Positions 25,606-32,486 of a DNA stretch of 42,900 bases are shown here, piece by piece. The first letter of the stretch is position 1. Every line of letters begins with the position of its first letter. The translations under genes were made by a program, and so were the position numbers. The notes below the pieces were generated by a model. The model made no database searches and had not been told where the DNA came from. It saw only the letters and a list, made by a program, of their open reading frames with translations. Source of the stretch: Candidatus Gastranaerophilales bacterium (GTDB lineage: Bacteria; Cyanobacteriota; Vampirovibrionia; Gastranaerophilales; Gastranaerophilaceae); contig CALUSZ010000079.1 in assembly GCA_944323495.1 (NCBI GenBank), forward strand, positions 1-42,900, written 5' to 3'.

Positions 25606-26478
25606 TTACATTTCTAAATTCATCTGCGAGAATTGAATAATCTTATTCTTTCCTCTGTGTTTTGCATTGTATAAGGCATGTTCTGCATATCTTATAACAG
25701 TGTTTGCATCCTCTTCAACATCCGGCATGCAAGGATATGTAGAAATACCTCCGGATATAGTAACCTTATGAGCTTCATCCTCACCTGCAGGAATGAATTC
25801 CATCTTCTCTACTTCTCTGCGGAATCTTTCGCCGAACAGGAAGGCATTTTCTTCGGAAGTATTTGGAAGAACAAGCAGAAACTCTTCGTCTCCGTAACGC
25901 GTTAAGATATCTTCTTTTCTAATCATTGCGCTTAATTTATTAGCAATATTTCTCAAAAGAATATCGCCCCACTCATATCCGTACATATCATTTACGACCT
26001 TAAAGAAATCTATATCAAATAATATGCAGGAAAGCTTGGTTCCATATCTTCTTGCACGTGAAATTTCTTCTTCAAGACGCTCCTGAAGGTATTTTCTGTT
26101 ATGAAGCCCAGTTAAATCATCAGTAGTAGAAACTCTCTCAAGTTTATCTTTAATCGCTTTAATTCTTAAAAGAGCATTTACTCTTACAATTAATTCATCA
26201 GTATTAGCAGGGTCTTTAATAAAATCATATCCCTCTGCTCTTACCGTAACATCTCTTCTTGCCGGCCCGAAGAATAAAATCGGACAGGGGAATTTATTCG
26301 TCATTAATGCATCTTTTGCAAGGTCTATATTCTCAACAATCATTAATGACGGGTTAATAACGGCATAATCTTTCATCTGATCAATAGATACAACTCTTAC
26401 ATCCGCTTCGTCAATCTCCGTTAAGACAGCCTGCAGCTCCGGCATAGGTTTTGTTGAATAAATAACAATATTGCTCAT
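25606..26478 (-). CDS. GGDEF protein with variant active site and pseudo-receiver
   Basis: A 290-residue protein. Residues 1-105 look like a response-regulator receiver, but the phospho-acceptor aspartate is not present at the expected strand end (LMIVEN, Glu49), so it is probably not phosphorylated in the usual way. Residues 118-285 are a GGDEF domain: DDLTGLHNRKYLQERL, FDIDFFKVVND, then RYGDEEF (196-200), where the normal GGDEF reads GDEEF. The inhibitory site RKED (187-190) is kept at the right distance. GYEWGD replaces the usual GHxxGD. It may be a weak cyclase or a cyclic-di-GMP sensor. AGAGGA precedes the ATG. Transcribed alone between two terminators. Confidence 0.9.
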   Translation of the reverse strand: MSNIVIYSTKPMPELQAVLTEIDEADVRVVSIDQMKDYAVINPSLMIVENIDLAKDALMTNKFPCPILFFGPARRDVTVRAEGYDFIKDPANTDELIVRVNALLRIKAIKDKLERVSTTDDLTGLHNRKYLQERLEEEISRARRYGTKLSCILFDIDFFKVVNDMYGYEWGDILLRNIANKLSAMIRKEDILTRYGDEEFLLVLPNTSEENAFLFGERFRREVEKMEFIPAGEDEAHKVTISGGISTYPCMPDVEEDANTVIRYAEHALYNAKHRGKNKIIQFSQMNLEM

Positions 26479-26506
26479 AAATTCATCCTCTTATTTAATT
26501 TATATT

Positions 26507-26540
26507 AAAAAGGGTGAGTTCATCATCCCTCACCCTTTTT
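26507..26540 (-). terminator. Rho-independent terminator after the DegT gene
   Basis: A perfect 12-base stem, AAAAAGGGTGAG / CTCACCCTTTTT, around a 10-base loop, about 40 bases past the aminotransferase stop. The A/T-rich ends could let it act in both directions. Confidence 0.9.
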
Positions 26541-26580
26541 ATAATACCTAAATTTTTCCCTCTATGCAAGGGGGCAAAAT

Positions 26581-27699
26581 TTATACTGCTGCTTTTGATT
26601 TTTCAATACAGTTAATCAATGTAGAAGCAACTGTTTTTTGTTCATCTAACGTTAATTCAGGGAACATTGGAAGAGAAATAACCATCTCTGTATCTTTTTC
26701 AGTATTAGGAAGAGTTCCCTTGCCCCAGCCAAGATGAGCATGTACTTTTTGAAGGTGCAGCGGAATCGGATAATAAAGCATAGCGCCGATTCCTGCTTCT
26801 TGAAGCATTTTGTGGATATTATCCCTGTTAGGAATTTTTACTGTGTACTGGTGATATACGCAGTAAGTATTATCTAATTCTTTTGGTGTTTGTATATCAG
26901 GACATCCGGCAAAAAGTTCGTTATAAGTTTTTGCATGTTCTCTTCTTAACTTATTCCATTTATCGATATAATTTAATTTAACTCTTAAAATAGCAGCCTG
27001 AATTTCATCTAATCTTGAATTAACCCCGATTTCATCATGGTGGTATCTGATAGCGCCGCCGTGGTTGCGAAGAGCTATAATTCTATCTTTCAGGTTTTCG
27101 CTGTTAACGGTAATAAGTCCTCCGTCTCCCATTCCGCCTAAGTTCTTTGTCGGATAGAAGCTGTAGCAGCCGATATCGCCGAAAGTACCTACTTTTTGGC
27201 CTTTATATTCTGCACCGATAGCCTGGCAGCAGTCTTCGATTACATAAAGGTTGTAGCGTTTTGCAATATCCATAATAGCGTCCATATCACAAGGCTGGCC
27301 GTATAAATGAACCGGAATTATAGCCTTTGTTTTTGGCGTAATTCTTTTTTCAATTTCTTTCGGGTCAATATTAAATGTATCCGGATCTATGTCCGCAAAA
27401 ACAGGAGTTGCTCCTACAATACCAATAGCTTCTGTTGTAGCAACAAATGTAAATGCTGTTGTTATAACTTCATCTCCCGCACCTATGTCTAATGCTCTAA
27501 GAGCCAGATGAAGAGCATCAGTACCTGAATTTAAACTTACTGTATAATTGCATCCGATGTATTTTGCAAGCTCAACTTCCAAAGCTTTAACATTTGGTCC
27601 TAAGATATAAGAGCCTGAACGTAAAACTTCGCATACAGCTTTTTCAACTTCGTTTCCTATTGTTGCATACTGTCTCTTTGAATCTAAAATTGGTATCAT
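26581..27699 (-). CDS. DegT/DnrJ/EryC1 sugar aminotransferase
   Basis: A 372-residue PLP enzyme that transaminates nucleotide-linked keto sugars. LNSGTDALHLALRALDIGAGDEVITTAFTF is the cofactor phosphate-binding start; EDCCQAIGAEYKG contains Asp156, which contacts the pyridine nitrogen; CYSFYPTKNLGGMGDGG holds the PLP lysine, Lys185. INSRLDEIQA-type sequence (GVNSRLDEIQAAILRVKL) is diagnostic. AGGAGG lies 7 bases before the ATG. It is monocistronic, followed by a terminator. The product sugar (for surface glycan) cannot be told from sequence alone. Confidence 0.94.
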   Translation of the reverse strand: MIPILDSKRQYATIGNEVEKAVCEVLRSGSYILGPNVKALEVELAKYIGCNYTVSLNSGTDALHLALRALDIGAGDEVITTAFTFVATTEAIGIVGATPVFADIDPDTFNIDPKEIEKRITPKTKAIIPVHLYGQPCDMDAIMDIAKRYNLYVIEDCCQAIGAEYKGQKVGTFGDIGCYSFYPTKNLGGMGDGGLITVNSENLKDRIIALRNHGGAIRYHHDEIGVNSRLDEIQAAILRVKLNYIDKWNKLRREHAKTYNELFAGCPDIQTPKELDNTYCVYHQYTVKIPNRDNIHKMLQEAGIGAMLYYPIPLHLQKVHAHLGWGKGTLPNTEKDTEMVISLPMFPELTLDEQKTVASTLINCIEKSKAAV

Positions 27700-27768
27700 A
27701 AAAATCCTCCTATTCTTTCCTCTCTATAATAAAAGTTTAGCACACAATATTTAAGCCTTTATATAATC

Positions 27769-28737
27769 TTAACCCAGAGCTAAAATTATTGCCGAGCACA
27801 AAATTAATGCAAAATAAATCATTAAATTTCTTGACTGGTATATTCTTGTCATAAAGCTTGGCGCATTCATCATGTTTTCCATCGGGAAATGATACCACTT
27901 ATGTTCAGGTATTGATTCAGGATTGGCCGCAAAATCTTTCATTGATTTATACAAATCAACCGCAAGCGGGATTGTCAATAATACCAGAAAAACCTGCCAG
28001 TCCAGAATATCAAATACGCACAGTAATATAAGAGACAGGTAGGCAGAAATAAGCATGAATTTTAAAATTTTTAATGCTTCCATTGGTGATTTATGACTAT
28101 TGGCAATAGTTTTATGTCCCTCATTTACATCAAAATAAAAATCCATAATTGTATGGATATACAATAAAATGACTGTCATAATCATTGTAGGAATCGACAG
28201 AACAAAAACTTCCCAGGAGAATGTTTTTGTCATAACATAATAAACTCCTCCAAATAACGCCGGTCCATAGGCTATAGCAACTGCAAATTCGGAAAGTCGT
28301 ATTCTTGAAAGGAAAGAATATAACAATGTTATGATACCGCCGGCAAGTGCAAAATAAATAACCCCGACTCCGCATTTCAAATATAAAAATACTCCGAGTG
28401 TTGCAGCAATAATAAGATATATAGAAGCCAGCTCAAGAATTTCAATCGGTTTAACCCTTCCAGAGATTAAATATCTGCATTTAGTTTTTTGAGAATTTCT
28501 AAGGTATTCTTTTTTATTAAAATCAACTTGTTTTATAAGAGATTTATAATCAAAGTAATCATCAAGAATATTAGCTGCAAGATGAGCAAAACAAATACCT
28601 ACAAATGCAATTAATCCGTATTTTATATTACCTGAAGATAGAACCGAGTAGGTGAAAATAACAAGCCAGGACATAATTGTCATAGGCAGTGAAAAGACTC
28701 TTGAACATTCTAAAATAGTTGATATTAAATTAAGCAT
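27769..28737 (-). CDS. UbiA-family prenyltransferase (MenA-like)
   Basis: A 322-residue membrane enzyme with about eight or nine helices that joins a polyprenyl chain to an aromatic or other acceptor. The two Asp-rich motifs are AANILDDYFDYKSL (near residue 55) and HTIMDFYFDVNEGHKT (near 195), as needed for Mg-diphosphate binding. MenA-type enzymes in quinone synthesis are the nearest guess, but no men or ubi gene is near. I placed the start at ATG 28737; a TTG at 28767 is in frame. It follows a 71-residue ORF in the nan operon. Confidence 0.87.
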   Translation of the reverse strand: MLNLISTILECSRVFSLPMTIMSWLVIFTYSVLSSGNIKYGLIAFVGICFAHLAANILDDYFDYKSLIKQVDFNKKEYLRNSQKTKCRYLISGRVKPIEILELASIYLIIAATLGVFLYLKCGVGVIYFALAGGIITLLYSFLSRIRLSEFAVAIAYGPALFGGVYYVMTKTFSWEVFVLSIPTMIMTVILLYIHTIMDFYFDVNEGHKTIANSHKSPMEALKILKFMLISAYLSLILLCVFDILDWQVFLVLLTIPLAVDLYKSMKDFAANPESIPEHKWYHFPMENMMNAPSFMTRIYQSRNLMIYFALILCSAIILALG

Positions 28738-28769
28738 AAAAATATAATAGCACAAATACTGTGCCAATG

Positions 28770-28985
28770 TCAGCTGACCAGCCCGCCAAAAGCCATAACA
28801 TCTTCCCAGGCAGCTCCGGCTTCCAGCATCTCTTCTGCTGTAAATCCGAATAAAGTAATTGTATCAATGACTTCATTTCTTTTTTCAATATTGTTAATAA
28901 CGGATTCTAATGCAGATTCTCTTGTCATATATTGAAATTTATCGTGAATGCCTTGTTTCATGCTTCTTCTTTTAGCTTTGCCCAT
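28770..28985 (-). CDS. Small basic/acidic unknown protein in nan operon
   Basis: A 71-residue soluble protein. The N-terminus is basic (MGKAKRRSMKQGIHDKF); the rest is helical, with FGFTAEEMLEAGAAWEDVMAFGGL resembling a short helix-turn-helix-like pair. Its ATG overlaps the stop of the upstream kinase gene by one base, so the two are translationally coupled. Not recognised. Confidence 0.7.
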   Translation of the reverse strand: MGKAKRRSMKQGIHDKFQYMTRESALESVINNIEKRNEVIDTITLFGFTAEEMLEAGAAWEDVMAFGGLVS

Positions 28986-29860
28986 TATTCTAAACCTCCG
29001 AGAGCTAAAAGTGAAACTCCAATCATACCTGAATAATTTCCTGCTTGAGCCGGCCGGATTGAAGTCGGGGCTGTAACGATTTCATTATTAACTCTTTCTT
29101 CAATTTTCTTTGTATCAACAAATTGTGCCATAGAACCTGATAAAACTACACAGTCGGGATCAAAAAGATTCGCAAGTCCTATTATTCCAAGTGTAATATC
29201 GTTTTCCCAGCGGTTAAAAATTGCAGTCATTTTTTCGTCTTTATTTTTAACCCCTTCTATTACATCATAAGTGGTAACATTCTTATCATTAAGTGCTTCT
29301 TCCGCATCTTTTTTTAATGCTGTACCCGAAGCATATGCTTCAAAACAATCCCAGCTTCCGCAGGTGCATTTTCTGCGTTTGTCAGAATACATTTTAAAAT
29401 GCATTTCTCCTGCAGCACCGGATTTTCCCTTGAGAAGTTTGTTATTTATAATAATTCCTCCGCCGACTCCTGTTCCCAGAGTTAGTAATACGGAAACAGA
29501 TGTCTCCTTTGATGCGCCAATTTTATGTTCAGCCCATGCTGCAGCGTTGGCGTCATTTTCTAGAAAAACTTTTTTATTGCTTAAGCTCTGAAAATCGATT
29601 GTATAATATCCTTGAACAAGATTGCCCGTTGAACCTATTACAGCGGTATTTTCATTATTAACAGCTCCTGCTGTTGCAATTGCTATAATATCAACTTCAT
29701 TTTCATATTTTTCTATTTGATTTTTCAAAATTTCTTTTATACCTTCAATTGATTTAGGAGTCGAAAATTTATCGATATCACTTATGATATTTCCCGTCTC
29801 ATCAATGATAGTACTGTATATTTTTGTGCCCCCTATATCAAAAGCTAGAGCTTTTTTCAT
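28985..29860 (-). CDS. nanK: ROK-family N-acetylmannosamine kinase
   Basis: A 291-residue ROK sugar kinase. The phosphate loop is AFDIGGTKIYSTIID at the start. ENDANAAAWAEHKIGA carries the catalytic Asp, LTLGTGVGGGIIINNKLL the second phosphate motif, and KCTCGSWDCFEAYASG the ROK zinc site. Because it overlaps nanE by 4 bases (ATGA), ManNAc is the likely substrate, giving ManNAc-6-phosphate for the epimerase. Glucokinase activity cannot be excluded from sequence. Confidence 0.88.
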   Translation of the reverse strand: MKKALAFDIGGTKIYSTIIDETGNIISDIDKFSTPKSIEGIKEILKNQIEKYENEVDIIAIATAGAVNNENTAVIGSTGNLVQGYYTIDFQSLSNKKVFLENDANAAAWAEHKIGASKETSVSVLLTLGTGVGGGIIINNKLLKGKSGAAGEMHFKMYSDKRRKCTCGSWDCFEAYASGTALKKDAEEALNDKNVTTYDVIEGVKNKDEKMTAIFNRWENDITLGIIGLANLFDPDCVVLSGSMAQFVDTKKIEERVNNEIVTAPTSIRPAQAGNYSGMIGVSLLALGGLE

Positions 29861-30537
29861 TTCAATACCTCTGTAAATCTTTTAGTAATTAATTGTGGTC
29901 TTGTAATGGCAGAACCAATAACAACACAGTGAGCGCCATAGTCCAATGCTTTTTTTACCTCTTCAGGCTCCCAAATGCGTCCTTCAAGAATTATCGGAGC
30001 ATCAAGCAAATCGACAAGTTCTTTCAAAAGCTTAAAATCCGGCCCTTCAGAAGGGGCTCCTGATTCAAGCGTATAGCCTGCAAGTGTTGTGGATATTAAA
30101 TCTGCCCCCAAATTTGCGCAGATTTCGCCTTCTTCAACAGTAGAAATATCAGCCATTGCAAGTCTGCCGGCATTATGAATTGTGTCTATAATTTCCTGAA
30201 CCTGACATCTGTCATGAGGTCGGGAGGTTCCGTCAAAGGCTATAATATCAGCTCCGGCTTCGATTAGGGTTTGAACCTCTTTTAATCCCGGAGTAATATA
30301 TACAATCTCTTTCCAGTTTTCAGGAAGTTTATCAGGTTTAGTGAGTCCGATTACTGGAATACCAAATGATTTGGCATTTCTTACATCTCTCGCTCCTGCA
30401 ACCCTAAGCCCTCCGGCTCCGCCGTTAACTACTGATTTCATCATTGCATACATGCAGTCCTCTTTATATAAAGGCTCCTCCGGCATTGCCTGAACAGATA
30501 CTACTATTTTCCCTTTTAACTTTTCAATAATATCCAT
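29857..30537 (-). CDS. nanE: N-acetylmannosamine-6-phosphate 2-epimerase
   Basis: Converts ManNAc-6-P to GlcNAc-6-P, linking sialic acid or ManNAc use to amino sugar metabolism. The 226-residue TIM barrel shows VVSVQAMPEEPLY at strand 1, GGAGGLRVAGARDV, IPVIGLTKPD, IIAFDGTSRPHDR, LAMADISTVEEG, LISTTLAGYTLES and GAHCVVIGSAITRP. These match the NanE family throughout. First gene of nanE-nanK-ORF-ubiA. No nanA lyase lies in the window. Confidence 0.95.
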   Translation of the reverse strand: MDIIEKLKGKIVVSVQAMPEEPLYKEDCMYAMMKSVVNGGAGGLRVAGARDVRNAKSFGIPVIGLTKPDKLPENWKEIVYITPGLKEVQTLIEAGADIIAFDGTSRPHDRCQVQEIIDTIHNAGRLAMADISTVEEGEICANLGADLISTTLAGYTLESGAPSEGPDFKLLKELVDLLDAPIILEGRIWEPEEVKKALDYGAHCVVIGSAITRPQLITKRFTEVLK

Positions 30538-30565
30538 ATTTGAATTTTAACATAAAAGATTAGTA

Positions 30566-30594
30566 TTGATAAAATATTAAAACAAATTTATAAT
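30566..30594 (+). promoter_or_regulatory. Near-consensus sigma-70 promoter
   Basis: TTGATA, a 17-base spacer and TATAAT. It points toward the gene at 30622, whose ATG lies 28 bases past the -10. Confidence 0.75.
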
Positions 30595-30621
30595 AGAGTC
30601 AGGATGTTTTAGGGGGAAATC

Positions 30622-31614
30622 ATGAAAAAATCGGTTTTCGTCGGTATTTTATATGCAGCTGTTGTGGCTGCCTGTTGTGTTGGATTTGTTATTAATAAGA
30701 ATACAAATTCTTCGCCTTCACCATCAAGCATTGCCGTTCAAGATAATCCTCCCGTACAAAAGGTTTCAAACGTATCGCCAAAGAAGCCGGAAGTCAAGGA
30801 AGATATTCAGGCGGAGCCGGTTTTACCTAAAGAAGTTATTAAATATGGCGATATGTATTCCTCTCTTTCAAATAATCAGCTTCCGCTGTCAGGGATTTCG
30901 GTACTTGTTGATTTGCCGGAAGAGGCCAGAGAGGAGGTCGAAAACGTTATTGAATCTTCTAAAAATATTTTTATGTTAAAAAGAATTGATAAGGAAATTC
31001 TTTTGTTAGTGGAGAATCCCTCTGACAGCAGGCATAATTTGGATTTAAAAGAGATTTCCTTAAAGAATGTGGTTGTAAAAAATTTACCATTTAGTTCTCA
31101 TATAGCCGGTGACGAGACTGAGAGAGATATTTGGGAATATGAAGATAATGATGATACTAAACGTCCGGTAAAACATATTAAATATGATGATGAGAGTAAC
31201 ATTGAATATACAGAATTTTGGAATTATTCTTCGGATGAGCCTGTTAAATATGAAATACGAGATGGAGAAGACAGGGTTATATCTATTAAAAAAGAAACTA
31301 TAGATAATGAAACCAGTTTAAGAGAGGAACATATATTTTATAACAAAGACGGCAGTACAAACCGGAGCGTTTCAATAACATACAGCGGGCCTGATATTAT
31401 CCGGTTTACGTATTATAATTCTGAAAACCCGAATGAAGGTATTAGTATTTTCAGCAATTATGGAGAAGACGGCAGCAAGATAAAGGAAACGGTTTATACG
31501 CCTGATTTTAAAGTTGTTAATGTTTATGAGGCAATGTATAAAGACGGGGTTCGTACCGGTATAAAAGTTTTTGATAAGGAAAATCGGGAAGTGGAGAAGA
31601 TTTTATCCAAATAG
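30622..31614 (+). CDS. Membrane-anchored unknown with strand repeats
   Basis: A 330-residue protein. An N-terminal signal-anchor (about residues 5-24, VFVGILYAAVVAACCVGFVI) is followed by a Ser/Pro/Lys-rich linker to residue 75. The outer domain has a helical part (EEAREEVENVIESSKNIF) and then repeated strand units such as VKYEIRDGEDRVISIKKET and IFYNKDGSTNRSVSITY, like the YwqK-type repeats of the gene at 14846. GGGGGA before the ATG and a strong promoter suggest good expression. It meets the convergent metallopeptidase-like gene with a 12-base overlap. Not recognised; probably periplasmic or surface-exposed. Confidence 0.82.
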   Translation: MKKSVFVGILYAAVVAACCVGFVINKNTNSSPSPSSIAVQDNPPVQKVSNVSPKKPEVKEDIQAEPVLPKEVIKYGDMYSSLSNNQLPLSGISVLVDLPEEAREEVENVIESSKNIFMLKRIDKEILLLVENPSDSRHNLDLKEISLKNVVVKNLPFSSHIAGDETERDIWEYEDNDDTKRPVKHIKYDDESNIEYTEFWNYSSDEPVKYEIRDGEDRVISIKKETIDNETSLREEHIFYNKDGSTNRSVSITYSGPDIIRFTYYNSENPNEGISIFSNYGEDGSKIKETVYTPDFKVVNVYEAMYKDGVRTGIKVFDKENREVEKILSK

Positions 31615-32391
31615 ATTAAAGCCCTCATTTTCGACTTTCTTGGGGCGTGTGAAAGCGTCCATAATCATGCTTGCAGCTCCAACTGCAAGACCTGTTGCGG
31701 CTGCTCTTCCCGCATAAGTTAAAAGTGCTTTTGCATAGAGTTTTTTCATATTTTTAATGAGCGGCTCTGCTAAGCCGGTTTTTCTTGCAAGTTTAACTCC
31801 TTTATAACTTGCCATTCCCTCTTCAAGAACGGTCGGGAGCCAGCAGGCAAAAGCGAGTTTTCCGCAGTTGTCTTTTATAAAATCCATTCCGTTTTTTGGT
31901 GCTTCTTTTGGTTTAGGACGTGAAAAGAGTGCAATAAATCCGAGCCAGCCGGCTGCAACATATCCGGGATAGCGGAGTTTGCTTAAGATTTTCCCGAATT
32001 TGCCTTTTAAATCGTTCATTGCATGGCCGGCTTCGTGAAACCCTGCAATCGAGATTTTATCTGTATTAATGGTAATAGTTTTTTTCTTTGGAGTGTAATA
32101 TGCATTTTGTCCGCAGGCAACATCTGACATATCACGGAAATGTTGAGCGGGAATGATTTGAACCCCTTTTTTATCAAGTCCTGAAACTTCCAGAGACTTC
32201 TCAAAAGCGTCTTTGTAGAGATGATTTTGGCTGTGTTCTTTTATTAACTGCTTATTAAAAGGGCGTGCAAACGCCGGCAGAGTTCCCATTATGGCAGATG
32301 AGGCCAAACTTGCGAGGATAAAGCCGGTGCTGCCTGCATTAGGGTCTCTTGGGATATATTCATTTCCATTATAATAAAATGAGTTAACCAT
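31603..32391 (-). CDS. Putative membrane zinc metallopeptidase (HEAGH)
   Basis: A 262-residue protein of unrecognised family. GFHEAGHAMN (His119-Glu120-His123) is an HExxH zinc site, and the later VLEEGMASYKG (Glu190/Glu191) resembles the third-ligand helix of gluzincins. Just before the motif is KTITINTDK, a strand as often seen at the active-site edge. Hydrophobic stretches at about 22-40, 143-157, 178-188 and 225-245 suggest membrane association. I start at ATG 32391; a GTG two codons earlier is possible, and neither has a ribosome site. The peptidase call is inference from motif layout. Confidence 0.8.
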   Translation of the reverse strand: MVNSFYYNGNEYIPRDPNAGSTGFILASLASSAIMGTLPAFARPFNKQLIKEHSQNHLYKDAFEKSLEVSGLDKKGVQIIPAQHFRDMSDVACGQNAYYTPKKKTITINTDKISIAGFHEAGHAMNDLKGKFGKILSKLRYPGYVAAGWLGFIALFSRPKPKEAPKNGMDFIKDNCGKLAFACWLPTVLEEGMASYKGVKLARKTGLAEPLIKNMKKLYAKALLTYAGRAAATGLAVGAASMIMDAFTRPKKVENEGFNLFG

Positions 32392-32450
32392 GCGCACACT
32401 TCAATTTTCTAACTACACTTATTTATTATAAAACCAGTTATCAGAAAAAA

Positions 32451-32480
32451 TTGCTAATTTGTTACAGTTTGTTATATTAT
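32451..32480 (+). promoter_or_regulatory. Promoter that may give a leaderless transcript
   Basis: TTGCTA (32451-32456) and TATTAT (32475-32480) are 18 bases apart. Seven bases past the -10 is 32487, the A of the next ATG, which has no ribosome site. Confidence 0.4.
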
Positions 32481-32486
32481 AGACTT

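Noticed and set aside
25604..25613. Third copy of AATGTAACAA
   Set aside because: It is the last Met codon and stop of the GGDEF gene, with no -35/-10 after it.
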